Source: Nocardioides massiliensis
Lineage (GTDB): Bacteria > Actinomycetota > Actinomycetes > Propionibacteriales > Nocardioidaceae
DNA: 64,000 nt
NCBI RefSeq assembly: GCF_030811215.1
Contig: NZ_JAUSQM010000001.1
Location: 3,038,001 to 3,102,000 of the forward strand
Direction: 5' to 3'
The position numbers and the translations under genes are program-made. Positions within the stretch are counted from its first letter, which is position 1; each line of letters starts with the position of its first letter. This document shows, piece after piece, positions 9,295 through 18,077 of the stretch. The notes beneath the pieces are model-generated. The model worked only from the letters and a program-made list of their open reading frames with translations. It did not search any database and was not told the origin of the DNA.

Positions 9295-9365
9295 GGCTCC
9301 CCTTCGTCGGTGGTGCGGCGCACAGTGACCGCGCACACACCCTCAACGAAGAACGTTGGTGTTCG

Positions 9366-10298
9366 TCACGCCCGACTTGAGCCCGGAAGGTGACGCCTCG
9401 GCGCCATCCGCGGCCCGCGCCGGGGACGGTGTGCCCCGGCGAGCTCGACGAGCCGCTGCACCCGGTAGCGGTGCGGGCGGTAGACCTCCAGCTCCGCGAC
9501 CATCTGCTCATCGGTCCACAGCTCGCCGGTCAGCGCCCAGCCGACGTTGGCGGCGACGTGGTAGTCGCCCACGCTCAGGGCGTCGGCGTGGCCGTGGGCA
9601 CGGAACCGCGTCTCGGCCGAGGTCCACACGCCGATGCCCGGGAGCGACCGCAAGCGCGCGTCCGCCTCGTCCTCCGCGAGCCCCAGGGTGCGCTCGAGAG
9701 CCGGTGCCACCTGGCACGCACGCAGGGTCGTGCGCGAGCGCGCGGGGTCGACCGGCAGCCGCAGCCACTCCCACGACGGCACGAGTCGGATCGTCGCGGG
9801 GTCCGGCTGCACCCAGACGTCGTACGTCGCGGCGGCGGGTCCCGGCGCGCGTTCGCCGAAGCGGCGTACCAGGTTGCGGAAGCCTCGGAAGGCCTCCTGC
9901 CCGGTCACCTTCTGCTCGATGATCGCCGGGACGAGCGACTCCATGACCGCGTCCGACGCCCCGACCCGCCAGTGCTCGTGGCATCGCAGCGCCTCGGCGA
10001 CGAACGGGTGGTGGGGCGCGAAGCCGCTCGGGTCGTCGTCGTCACCGAGCATCCGGGGCACGCGGTCCAGCGCCCATGCAGCTCCGGGACCCCAGGCACG
10101 CGCCTCGACGCCGTCACGGACCTGCTCGACCGCCAGGGTCGCCACCCCCTCCGGCGTCCGCAGTCCGCGCACGTGCAGATCGTCGACGCGCCGGTACGTC
10201 GGATCGCTAGGCCCCCGGCGGTGGGTGCCCCAGATGGCGGCGATCGGCACCGGGCGTCCGGGACGCCAGGTGCGGCGCTGCTCGGTCGGCTCGGTCAC
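9366..10298 (-). CDS. DNA-3-methyladenine glycosylase II-like (AlkA/HhH-GPD family)
   Basis: This 310-residue protein has the helix-hairpin-helix motif LPGIG (219-223) followed by the GPD loop with the catalytic aspartate in SVGDYH (D245). This is the HhH-GPD superfamily that excises alkylated bases. The motif VMESLVPAIIEQKVTGQEA (about 118-136) is the typical AlkA helix. The N-terminus is shorter than E. coli AlkA's beta domain. GTG at 10298 is the likely start, 44 nt from the divergent ligase gene, which suggests a shared DNA-repair promoter region. Alternative: an 8-oxoguanine-type glycosylase of the same fold. Confidence 0.8.
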   Translation of the reverse strand: MTEPTEQRRTWRPGRPVPIAAIWGTHRRGPSDPTYRRVDDLHVRGLRTPEGVATLAVEQVRDGVEARAWGPGAAWALDRVPRMLGDDDDPSGFAPHHPFVAEALRCHEHWRVGASDAVMESLVPAIIEQKVTGQEAFRGFRNLVRRFGERAPGPAAATYDVWVQPDPATIRLVPSWEWLRLPVDPARSRTTLRACQVAPALERTLGLAEDEADARLRSLPGIGVWTSAETRFRAHGHADALSVGDYHVAANVGWALTGELWTDEQMVAELEVYRPHRYRVQRLVELAGAHRPRRGPRMAPRRHLPGSSRA

Positions 10299-10342
10299 GT
10301 CCGTCAGGGTAGGCCGCCGAACCGTCGGGGCAGGATCGGCGC

Positions 10343-11845
10343 ATGCTGCTCGCCGCCCTCGTCGAGACCTCCGTCGCAGTCCGGTCCACCCGGTCGCGCA
10401 CCGCCAAGGTCGACCTGCTCGCCGCCGGGTTGCGCGCGGCCGGCGCCGACGAGGTCGGGCTGGTCGCGACCTACCTGGCCGGTGCCCTGCGGCAGCGCCG
10501 CACCGGTCTGGGCTGGCGCACGGTCGGCGAGGTGCGCGTCCCCCCTGCCGAGGAGGCCACGCTCACGGTGACCGAGGTCGACACGGCCTTCGCGACGATG
10601 GCGCAGATCTCCGGTCCGTCGTCGGCGACCCGTCGCCGCGACACCTGGGCCGACCTGCTCGCCCGCGCGACCGGCGACGAGCAGGACTGGCTGCGCGCCG
10701 TCGTCACCGGCGAGGTGCGCCAGGGCGCGCTGGACTCGCTGCTGCTCGACGCGGTCGCCAAGGCCACCGGTGTCCCGCTGGCCGCCGTACGCCGTGCGGC
10801 GATGCTGGCCGGTTCGTCGGCGGTCGTCGCCGAGGTCGCCACCACCCAGGGCGAGGACGGTCTCGCCGCCATCGGGCTCGCGCCGGGACGCCCGATCCGA
10901 CCGATGCTGGCCGGCAGCGAGCCGGACGTCGAGGCGGCTCTGTTGCGGCTGCGCGAGCAGGCGGACGGCGCGCACGGCGTCGAGGTGAAGCTCGACGGGC
11001 TTCGGATCCAGGCCCACCGCGTCGGCGAGGACGTCCGGGTCTACTCCCGCTCGCTCGACGACCTGACCGAGCGCGTGCCGGCCGTAGTCGACGCCGTACG
11101 CGCCCTGTCCGTCGACGTGGTCGTGCTCGACGGTGAGGCACTGGTGCTTGACGAGAGCGGACGCGCACGGCCGTTCCAGGAGTCGACCACCAAGGGCGCG
11201 GCGCTGGTCCCGCGGTTCTTCGACCTGCTCCACTACGACGGCGTGGACCTCATCGACGAGCCCGCCCACGTCCGCTGGGAGGCACTCGACGCGCTCGTCC
11301 CGGCCGACCTGCGGGTGGAGCGGCTCGTGACCGACTCCGCCGGCGACGCCACGGCGTTCGCTGCGCGCGCGCTCACCGCCGGCCACGAGGGCGTCGTCCT
11401 CAAGGGCAGCCACACGCCGTACGCCGCCGGCCGCCGCGGCGCCGGGTGGATCAAGGTCAAGCCCCGCCTCACGGCCGACCTCGTCGTGCTCGCCGTCGAG
11501 TGGGGCAGCGGGCGCCGCGAGGGCAAGCTCTCCAACATCCACCTCGGCGCCCGCGATCCGCAGTCGGGCGACTTCGTGATGATCGGCAAGACCTTCAAGG
11601 GCATGACCGACGCGATCCTCGCCTGGCAGACCGAGCGCTACCTCGCCCTGCAGACCCGCACCGACGGCCACGTCGTCCACGTCCGGCCCGAGCAGGTCGT
11701 CGAGATCGCCTACGACGGCGTCCAGCGCTCGACCCGCTACCCCGGGGGCATCGCGCTGCGCTTCGCCCGCGTCGTCGGCTACCGCGACGACAAGTCCCCC
11801 GCGGAGGCCGACACGATCGACAGCCTCCGCGAGGGACTCGGCTAG
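10343..11845 (+). CDS. ligB: ATP-dependent DNA ligase (LigB type)
   Basis: The 500-residue protein matches actinobacterial LigB in length and layout: an N-terminal DNA-binding region (1-180), the nucleotidyltransferase domain with motif I EVKLDGLR (lysine K216 becomes adenylated), motif III around FFDLLHYDG, motif IV EGVVLKG, motif V WIKVKP (about 372), and an OB domain to the end. It seals nicks using ATP, besides the essential NAD-dependent LigA not seen here. It is divergent from the glycosylase gene. Confidence 0.92.
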   Translation: MLLAALVETSVAVRSTRSRTAKVDLLAAGLRAAGADEVGLVATYLAGALRQRRTGLGWRTVGEVRVPPAEEATLTVTEVDTAFATMAQISGPSSATRRRDTWADLLARATGDEQDWLRAVVTGEVRQGALDSLLLDAVAKATGVPLAAVRRAAMLAGSSAVVAEVATTQGEDGLAAIGLAPGRPIRPMLAGSEPDVEAALLRLREQADGAHGVEVKLDGLRIQAHRVGEDVRVYSRSLDDLTERVPAVVDAVRALSVDVVVLDGEALVLDESGRARPFQESTTKGAALVPRFFDLLHYDGVDLIDEPAHVRWEALDALVPADLRVERLVTDSAGDATAFAARALTAGHEGVVLKGSHTPYAAGRRGAGWIKVKPRLTADLVVLAVEWGSGRREGKLSNIHLGARDPQSGDFVMIGKTFKGMTDAILAWQTERYLALQTRTDGHVVHVRPEQVVEIAYDGVQRSTRYPGGIALRFARVVGYRDDKSPAEADTIDSLREGLG

Positions 11846-11849
11846 CGGA

Positions 11850-13130
11850 TCAGCGCTCCAGGATCGCCGTGACGCCCTGACCGCCAGCGGCGCAGACGGA
11901 GATGACGCCGCGACCGGAGCCCTTCTCGGCGAGCAGCTTCGCGAGGTTCGCCACGATCCGACCGCCCGTGGCGGCGAACGGGTGGCCCGCGGCGAGCGAG
12001 GAGCCGTGCACGTTCAGCTTGCTGCGGTCGATCGCACCCAGCGGGGCGTCGAGGCCGAGGCGCTCCTCGCAGAAGATCGGGTCCTCCCACGCCTTGAGGG
12101 TGGCGAGCACCTGCGAGGCGAACGCCTCGTGGATCTCGTAGAAGTCGAAGTCCTGCAGCGTGAGGCCCTCGCGCTGGAGCATGCGCGCCATCGCGTACGC
12201 CGGAGCCATCAGCAGGCCCTCGCCACCGTGGACGTAGTCGACGGCCGCGGTCTCATAGGTGCGCAGGTAGGCCAGCACCGGCAGCCCGCGCTCGGCGGCC
12301 CACTCCTCCGAGGCCAGCAGCACGGTCGAGGCGCCGTCGGTCAGCGGCGTGGAGTTGCCGGCCGTCATGGTGGCGGCCTCGCCCTTGCCGAAGACCGGCT
12401 TGAGCTTGCCCAGCTTCTCGGCGGTGGAGTCCGGGCGCAGGTTCTGGTCGCGCTCGAGCCCGCCGAACGGCGTGATCAGGTCGTCCTGCCAGCCGGCGTC
12501 GTACGACTTCGCCAGGTTCTGGTGGGACGTCGCGGCGAGCTCGTCCTGCTCCTCGCGGCCGACCTGCCACTCGATCGCGGTCAGCGCGGCGTGCTCGCCC
12601 ATCGACAGCCGGGTGCGCGGCTCGGAGTTCTGCGGGATGGCCGGCACGAGGTAGCCGGGCCGCACCTTCGCCAGCGCCGCGAGCCGGCCCTGCGTGGTCT
12701 TCGCGCGGTTGGCCTCGAGCAGGATCTTGCGCAGCTTCTCGTTGAGCGCGATGGGGGCGTCGGAGGTGGTGTCGGTGCCGCCGGCGATGCCGACGTCGAT
12801 CAGGCCGAGGGCGATCTTGTTGGCAACCAGCGCGGTCGCCTGCAGCCCGGTGCCACAAGCCTGCTGGATGTCGTAGGCCGGGGTCTCGGGAGCCAGCTTG
12901 GAGCCGAGGACGCACTCGCGGGTGAGGTTGAAGTCGCGGCTGTGCTTGAGCACGCCGCCGGCGACGACCTCGCCGACGCGCTCGCCCTCGAGCCCGAAGC
13001 GGGCCACGAGACCATCGAGGGCCGCGGTGAGCATGTCCTGGTTCGAGGCGTTCGCGTAGGCGGTGTTGGACCGGGCGAACGGGATGCGGTTGCCGCCGAT
13101 GATCGCGACGCGCCGGGTGTTCTGCTGCAT
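11850..13130 (-). CDS. fadA2: Acetyl-CoA C-acyltransferase (thiolase), FadA2-like
   Basis: A 426-residue thiolase. The nucleophilic cysteine lies in QQACGTG (C92), the histidine in SLAAGHPFAATGGR and the second acid/base cysteine in VCAAGGQG near the C-terminus. It cleaves 3-ketoacyl-CoA or condenses acetyl-CoA. ATG 13130 follows AGGAG. It is divergent from fabG4-htdX, the same neighbourhood as Mycobacterium tuberculosis Rv0243-Rv0242c-Rv0241c, supporting the symbol and a role in fatty-acid or sterol side-chain beta-oxidation. Confidence 0.85.
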   Translation of the reverse strand: MQQNTRRVAIIGGNRIPFARSNTAYANASNQDMLTAALDGLVARFGLEGERVGEVVAGGVLKHSRDFNLTRECVLGSKLAPETPAYDIQQACGTGLQATALVANKIALGLIDVGIAGGTDTTSDAPIALNEKLRKILLEANRAKTTQGRLAALAKVRPGYLVPAIPQNSEPRTRLSMGEHAALTAIEWQVGREEQDELAATSHQNLAKSYDAGWQDDLITPFGGLERDQNLRPDSTAEKLGKLKPVFGKGEAATMTAGNSTPLTDGASTVLLASEEWAAERGLPVLAYLRTYETAAVDYVHGGEGLLMAPAYAMARMLQREGLTLQDFDFYEIHEAFASQVLATLKAWEDPIFCEERLGLDAPLGAIDRSKLNVHGSSLAAGHPFAATGGRIVANLAKLLAEKGSGRGVISVCAAGGQGVTAILER

Positions 13131-13347
13131 GCGGGCTCCTCGAACAGATGCCTGGGGTACGGGGACGAGTGGCGGGTTACCCTCGAGGTTACCCACCAGT
13201 CACATGGTGCGTGATCCGCGTGGCGAAGGGAACGCCATGAGGGCCACATCACGAAATCTGGACGCTAAGTTACACACCTAGTTACATTCCCTCCCGCCGA
13301 GATCCGTACGCGACCAGCACAGCGCTGCACCTGCCAGGAGGCACCAG
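13131..13347. promoter_or_regulatory. Divergent promoter region between thiolase and fabG4
   Basis: This 217-nt spacer must hold both divergent promoters. It contains tandem TTAC repeats: GGGTTACC and GGTTACCC flank TCGA near 13177-13195, and GTTACAC / GTTACAT occur at 13270-13287. The AAGTTACACACC block looks like a -10/-35 area for the plus strand. The repeats could be regulator half-sites, but I cannot name one. Confidence 0.4.
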
Positions 13348-14685
13348 ATGAGCGACCGCTACCAGTTCTTCACCCAGACCCCCGTGGGCCGGCTCCTCGT
13401 GAAGAACCTCGGCCTTCCCGACCCGGTCGTCCTCGACCGGTGGAAGCCCGGCTCGCCCCTTGTCGACGGCACCGTCGTGGTGGGCGGCCAGGGCCGCCTC
13501 GACCAGACCTTGACCGCCCAGCTCGACGACCTCGGCATCGCCCACACCGACACCCCGACCGAGGGCGAGAAATACAAGGCGCTGATCTTCGACGCCACCG
13601 GGCTCACGACCCCCGAGGCGTTGGTCGAGCTCCAGCAGTTCTTCACCCCGCTCATGCGCAGCCTGCAGTCCTCCGCCCGGGTGCTGGTGCTCGGCACTCC
13701 CCCGGAGCTGGCCGAGAGCGACGACGAGCGGATCGCCCAGCGCGCGCTCGAGGGCTTCACCCGCTCGCTGGGCAAGGAGATCGGTCGCGGCTCCACCGTG
13801 CAGCTCGTGTACGTCGCCCCGGGTGCCGAGGCCTCGCTGCCCTCGACGCTCGCCTTCTTCTGCTCGCCGAAGTCGGCCTACGTCTCGGGCCAGGTCGTCC
13901 GCCTCGGCGTCACCGGCTCCCTCGAGGCGCACCCGATCCAGGACATCGACAAGCCGCTGACCGGCCGGGTCGCCATCGTCACCGGCGCCAGCCGCGGCAT
14001 CGGCGAGCAGATCGCCCGCGTCCTGCACCGCGACGGTGCCACGGTCCTCGGCATCGACGTCCCCCAGGCCGCCAGCGACCTGCAGACGGTGATGGGCGAG
14101 ATCGACGGCGACCACCTTGCCCTCGACATCACCGCCAAGGACGCACCCCAGCGGATCGCCCGCCACGTCAAGGAGAAGCACGGCGGGGTCGACATCGTCG
14201 TCCACAACGCCGGCATCACCCGCGACAAGAAGCTCGCCAACATGGGCGAGGACCGCTGGACCTCGACGATCGCGGTCAACCTGGTGGCGCCGCAGCGGAT
14301 CACCGAGGAGCTGCTCCAGCAGAAGCTGATCAACGCCAACGGCCGCATCATCGGCGTCTCCTCGATCGCCGGCATCGCGGGCAACCTCGGCCAGACCAAC
14401 TACGCCGCCTCCAAGGCCGGCGTCATCGGCCTCGTCCAGGCGCTCGCGCCTCAGCTGACCGACGGCATCACCGTCAACGCGGTCGCGCCCGGGTTCATCG
14501 AGACCAAGATGACCGCCGCCGTCCCGCTGATGACCCGCGAGGTCGGACGCCGGCTCAACGCGATGTCGCAGGGCGGTCTGCCGGTCGACGTCGCCGAGGC
14601 GATCGCGTGGTACGCCAACCCCGGCTCCACTGCGGTCAACGGCAACGTGGTCCGCGTCTGCGGCCAGATGATGCTGGGCGCCTGA
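13348..14685 (+). CDS. fabG4: High-molecular-weight 3-oxoacyl-ACP/CoA reductase (FabG4-like)
   Basis: At 445 residues this is the long FabG class: an N-terminal flavodoxin-like degenerate Rossmann domain (1-200) and a C-terminal short-chain dehydrogenase domain. The latter shows the NAD(P) motif TGASRGIG (about 214-221) and the catalytic YAASK (Y352, K356). It reduces 3-oxoacyl thioesters. The next gene starts one base after its stop and encodes its usual partner dehydratase. A clear AGGAGG precedes ATG 13348. Confidence 0.9.
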   Translation: MSDRYQFFTQTPVGRLLVKNLGLPDPVVLDRWKPGSPLVDGTVVVGGQGRLDQTLTAQLDDLGIAHTDTPTEGEKYKALIFDATGLTTPEALVELQQFFTPLMRSLQSSARVLVLGTPPELAESDDERIAQRALEGFTRSLGKEIGRGSTVQLVYVAPGAEASLPSTLAFFCSPKSAYVSGQVVRLGVTGSLEAHPIQDIDKPLTGRVAIVTGASRGIGEQIARVLHRDGATVLGIDVPQAASDLQTVMGEIDGDHLALDITAKDAPQRIARHVKEKHGGVDIVVHNAGITRDKKLANMGEDRWTSTIAVNLVAPQRITEELLQQKLINANGRIIGVSSIAGIAGNLGQTNYAASKAGVIGLVQALAPQLTDGITVNAVAPGFIETKMTAAVPLMTREVGRRLNAMSQGGLPVDVAEAIAWYANPGSTAVNGNVVRVCGQMMLGA

Positions 14686-14686
14686 C

Positions 14687-15586
14687 GTGGCCGGCACGAC
14701 CCGTCAGCTCTCCGGGGCCCCGGCCACGCTCCCGATGATGCTCAAGGCTGCGCTTCCGGTCGTCCCGGGTGTCGGATCCCTGCCCGGCGTACGCCGGGCA
14801 GGTGACGCGCTGCCCGACCTGACCCTGGTCCGCAAGGGAGTCCCCCTCGACCGCGACCACGTGGCGGCGTACGCCGAGGTCTGCGGGTTCGGCCTCAAGG
14901 AGACCGTCCCGCTGACCTACCCACACATGCTCGCCTTCGCGCTGCACATGGCGATCATGACCGACGGCGACTTCCCGTTCCCGGCCATGGGAATGGTCCA
15001 TCTGGAGAACACCATCACCCAGCACCGCGCCATCGGTGCCGGCGAGACCCTCGACGTGAGCGCTCGCCCCACTGACCTGCGGCCGCACCCGAAGGGCATG
15101 CTCTTCGACATCGTCACCGACGTGCATGCCAACGGCGAGCTGGTGTGGGAGGAGACCACGACCCTGCTCCGCCGCGGCAGGTCCCACGACGACGCCGCGC
15201 CCTCGCCGCTGGCGGATCTCGAGACGGTCCCGGGCACCGGCACCACCTGGCGGCTGCCCGCCGACCTGGGCCGCTCGTACGCCGCGGTGTCGGGTGATCA
15301 CAACCCGATCCACCTCTACCCGCTCACCGCCAAGGCGCTGGGCTTCAAGCGTCAGATCGCGCATGGCATGTGGACCAAGGCCCGCAGCCTCGCGGCGCTC
15401 GAGGGACGGCTGCCCGACGCCGTCCGGGTCGACGTGGCGTTCAAGAAGCCGGTGTTCCTCCCCAGCACCCTCGCGTTCGGCTCCCGCGCGGTCGAGCACG
15501 GCGCGAAGCGACCGGACTACGACTTCGCCCTCACCTCGGCGAAGAACGGCGCGCCCCACCTCGTGGGACGCACCCGCGCGCTGTAG
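14687..15586 (+). CDS. htdX: MaoC-family (R)-3-hydroxyacyl dehydratase (HtdX-like)
   Basis: The 299-residue protein is a double-hotdog MaoC hydratase. Its C-terminal half has the hydratase-2 motif with catalytic D204 and H209 in SGDHNPIH. It hydrates or dehydrates enoyl/3-hydroxyacyl thioesters and follows fabG4 by one base (GTG start at 14687), as in the mycobacterial fabG4-htdX pair. Together with the thiolase it forms a short acyl-chain processing set. Confidence 0.87.
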   Translation: MAGTTRQLSGAPATLPMMLKAALPVVPGVGSLPGVRRAGDALPDLTLVRKGVPLDRDHVAAYAEVCGFGLKETVPLTYPHMLAFALHMAIMTDGDFPFPAMGMVHLENTITQHRAIGAGETLDVSARPTDLRPHPKGMLFDIVTDVHANGELVWEETTTLLRRGRSHDDAAPSPLADLETVPGTGTTWRLPADLGRSYAAVSGDHNPIHLYPLTAKALGFKRQIAHGMWTKARSLAALEGRLPDAVRVDVAFKKPVFLPSTLAFGSRAVEHGAKRPDYDFALTSAKNGAPHLVGRTRAL

Positions 15587-15604
15587 GCGGACTTCAGCCG
15601 GCGG

Positions 15605-16465
15605 TCAGCCGACGCGCCGGATCAGGCCCTCCTGGGCCACGGTCGCGACGAGGGTGCCGTCCTGGGTGAAGATCCGGCCCAGGGCGAGCCCTCGACCACC
15701 GCCGGCGAACGGCGCGTGCTGGTCGTAGAGCCACCACTCGTCCGCGCGGAACGGCCGGTGGAACCAGATCGTGTGGTCCAGGGAGGCCGCCTGCACCTGC
15801 GGGCCCATCAGCGGCACGCCGTGCGGCACCAGCGTCGAGGCGAGCAGCGTGAGGTCGCTGGCGTAGGTGAACGACGCCAGGTGGACCAGCGGGTCGTCGG
15901 GCAGCGTGCCGGAGATCCGGATCCACAGCTGCGAGCGTGCGGGCCGACCCGCGTCCTCGACGACCGACACCCGTCCGGTGGAGTCACCGACCATGCGCGC
16001 GTCGAGTGCCGCCCACTCGCGCTCCCACTCCTCCGAGCGGCCGCCGGGTGCGCCGAGCGCCTCCGCGAGCGACGGACAGTCGTCTGGCGCGGGGACGGTC
16101 GGCATCGCGTCCTGGTGCTCGAACCCGTCCTCGGCGACCTGGAAGTTGAGGGTCTGGTAGTAGATCGGCTTGCCGTGCTGGCGCGCCATCACCCTCCGCG
16201 TCGCGAAGCTGCGACCCTCGCGGATGTCCTCGACGTCGTAGATGATCGGCACCCGCGGGTCGCCGGGGCGCAGGAAGTACGAGTGCAGGGAGTGCACGGC
16301 GTACGACGCATCGACGGTGCGGTGGGCGGCGATCAGCGCATGCGCCGCCACCTGGCCGCCGAAGACCCGCTGGACCGCGGTGTCGGGCTGGCCGCCGCGG
16401 AAGAGGTTGTCCTCGATCTGCTCCAGGTCGAGCAGCTCGACGAGCTCACCGACGGACCGTGGCAC
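15605..16465 (-). CDS. tesB: Acyl-CoA thioesterase II (TesB family)
   Basis: A 286-residue double-hotdog thioesterase. N-terminal FRGGQP and VFGGQVAAHALIAA are TesB signatures, and the C-terminal half carries SLDHTIWFHRPFRADEWWLYD. It hydrolyses medium/long acyl-CoA to free acid and CoA. It is convergent with htdX and starts (GTG 16465) one base after the PAC2 gene, so both form an operon read from 17390. Confidence 0.9.
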   Translation of the reverse strand: MPRSVGELVELLDLEQIEDNLFRGGQPDTAVQRVFGGQVAAHALIAAHRTVDASYAVHSLHSYFLRPGDPRVPIIYDVEDIREGRSFATRRVMARQHGKPIYYQTLNFQVAEDGFEHQDAMPTVPAPDDCPSLAEALGAPGGRSEEWEREWAALDARMVGDSTGRVSVVEDAGRPARSQLWIRISGTLPDDPLVHLASFTYASDLTLLASTLVPHGVPLMGPQVQAASLDHTIWFHRPFRADEWWLYDQHAPFAGGGRGLALGRIFTQDGTLVATVAQEGLIRRVG

Positions 16466-16466
16466 C

Positions 16467-17390
16467 TCAGTCCTCCCGGTCGGGGTTGTCGAGGCCGGCC
16501 AGGAAGCGCTCGAACTCCGCGCCCAGCTCCTCCCCGCTCGGCAGGTCGCGCGACTCCGCCAGCAGGTTGGCGCCCGGGTCGGCGGCAGCGCGGTGGTAGG
16601 CGTCGTACTGCTGCTCGAGGCCGGTGACGACCTCGAGGACCTCGGTGGAGTCCTCGATCTGCTGGACGATCTCGCCCAGGCGCTTCTCCCCCGCCACCCG
16701 CAGCGGCTCGAGGTCCCAGACCAGGTCGGTCACACCGCCGACGGACTCCAGCAGCGCCGCGGAGGCATGCGGGTAGTCGAGCTGGGCGACGTAGTGCGGG
16801 ATGTGGGCCACGAAGCCGCAGGCGTCGTGGCCGGCCTCGCCGAGGCGGATCTCCAGCAGCGACTGGGCGCTGCTCGGGACGCGGATCTCGCCGCCCCAGG
16901 GGTTGGACTGCACGAGCAGCTCGCGGTTGTTGGCGTGGTTGGTCAGCGTGACCGGGCGGGTGTGCGGCACGGCCATCGGCACCGAGCCGATGCCGACCAC
17001 CAGGCGCACGGAGAACCGCTCGACGACGCTGGCCACCGCGCGGCTGAACGCCTCCCAGTGGGTGTCGGGCTCGGGGCCGTGCAGGAGGAGGTACGGCGTG
17101 CCGGCGGCGTCCTCCTGCAGCCGGACCACCAGGCGCGGGGCCTCGTAGCCCTCGTAGTGGTCCTCGGCGAAGGTGAGGGGTGGGCGACGCGCGCGGTAGT
17201 CGAAGAACTCGTCGACCTCGAAGCTCGCGACGACCCGGCCGGGGTCGTCGCCGAGGAGGTGCGTGACGGCCAGGGCGCCGGCGTGACCGGCGTCGAGGAA
17301 GCCCTCGAGAGCGTGGAGGAGGACCGGCGACTGCCCGTCGAGCTCGGGGACGTCGTCCACGACGTGCACGAAGCGGGCGGGGGTGCTCAA
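16467..17390 (-). CDS. PAC2 family protein
   Basis: This 307-residue protein belongs to the PAC2 (proteasome assembly chaperone 2-like) family, found in most actinobacteria with unknown biochemical role. Characteristic are the N-terminal FLDAGHAGALA and central GSVPMAVPHTRP stretches; the last 80 residues are helical and acidic. The start is a TTG: a GAGGAG site lies about 8 nt before it, while the nearby ATG at 17395 is out of frame and hits a stop at once. It is translationally next to tesB. Confidence 0.78.
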   Translation of the reverse strand: MSTPARFVHVVDDVPELDGQSPVLLHALEGFLDAGHAGALAVTHLLGDDPGRVVASFEVDEFFDYRARRPPLTFAEDHYEGYEAPRLVVRLQEDAAGTPYLLLHGPEPDTHWEAFSRAVASVVERFSVRLVVGIGSVPMAVPHTRPVTLTNHANNRELLVQSNPWGGEIRVPSSAQSLLEIRLGEAGHDACGFVAHIPHYVAQLDYPHASAALLESVGGVTDLVWDLEPLRVAGEKRLGEIVQQIEDSTEVLEVVTGLEQQYDAYHRAAADPGANLLAESRDLPSGEELGAEFERFLAGLDNPDRED

Positions 17391-17543
17391 CTCATGACTC
17401 CTCAGGGCGGGGACGCGGACTCGCCCAATCTAGCGTCAGGGCTGGGTCAGAATGTTCCCGCACGACCCAACCGTGAGCCGCGCCACCCGCGTCCTGGTCG
17501 GTGGGAGCACCCGCTCCCTGCACCCGGTGAGAGGAGCCAGGGC

Positions 17544-18077
17544 ATGGCAGGCAGGACCCGGGCGGGCTTCGAGGAGCTCGTCCACGGCCGATCGCCGGCG
17601 CTGCGGCGTACGGCGTACCTCCTCGTGGGCGATCGCGGCCTCGCCGACGACCTGCTCCAGGAGGCCCTGGTCAAGACGTACGTCGCCTGGCCCCGGCTCC
17701 GCGACCAGGGCGCGGCGGAGGCCTACTGCCGCAAAGCAATCGTGACCACGGCGATCTCGTGGTGGCGCCGCAGGTCGTGGTCGGAGCGACCGACCGACGA
17801 GCTCGTCGAGAACGGCGTCGCCGTCGACGGCACCGCCACCGAGCGCGCCGATACCCGCGCATGGATGTGGGCCGAGCTCGCGAAGCTGCCGCCCCGCCAG
17901 CGAGCGGCGGTGGTCCTGCGCTTCTACGACGACCTCTCCGTGGCCGAGGTCGCTGCCGTCCTCAACTGCTCCGAGGGGACCGTCAAGAGCCAGGTGCACG
18001 ACGCATTGAACAAGCTCCGCGCAGCGCTGGGGCCAGACGCCCGCACCGCGTGGGACCGAGAGGTGAGTGCCCGATGA
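17544..18077 (+). CDS. RNA polymerase sigma-70 factor, SigE family (ECF)
   Basis: A 177-residue ECF sigma factor. Region 2 begins at ARTAYLLVGDRGLADDLLQEALVK (core-binding, shortened here) and region 4 near the end has an HTH in LSVAEVAAVLNCSEGTVKSQVHDAL. These short actinobacterial sigma factors are annotated as the SigE family. ATG 17544 follows GAGGAG. Its stop overlaps the next gene (ATGA), which encodes a membrane protein that may act as anti-sigma factor. Confidence 0.88.
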   Translation: MAGRTRAGFEELVHGRSPALRRTAYLLVGDRGLADDLLQEALVKTYVAWPRLRDQGAAEAYCRKAIVTTAISWWRRRSWSERPTDELVENGVAVDGTATERADTRAWMWAELAKLPPRQRAAVVLRFYDDLSVAEVAAVLNCSEGTVKSQVHDALNKLRAALGPDARTAWDREVSAR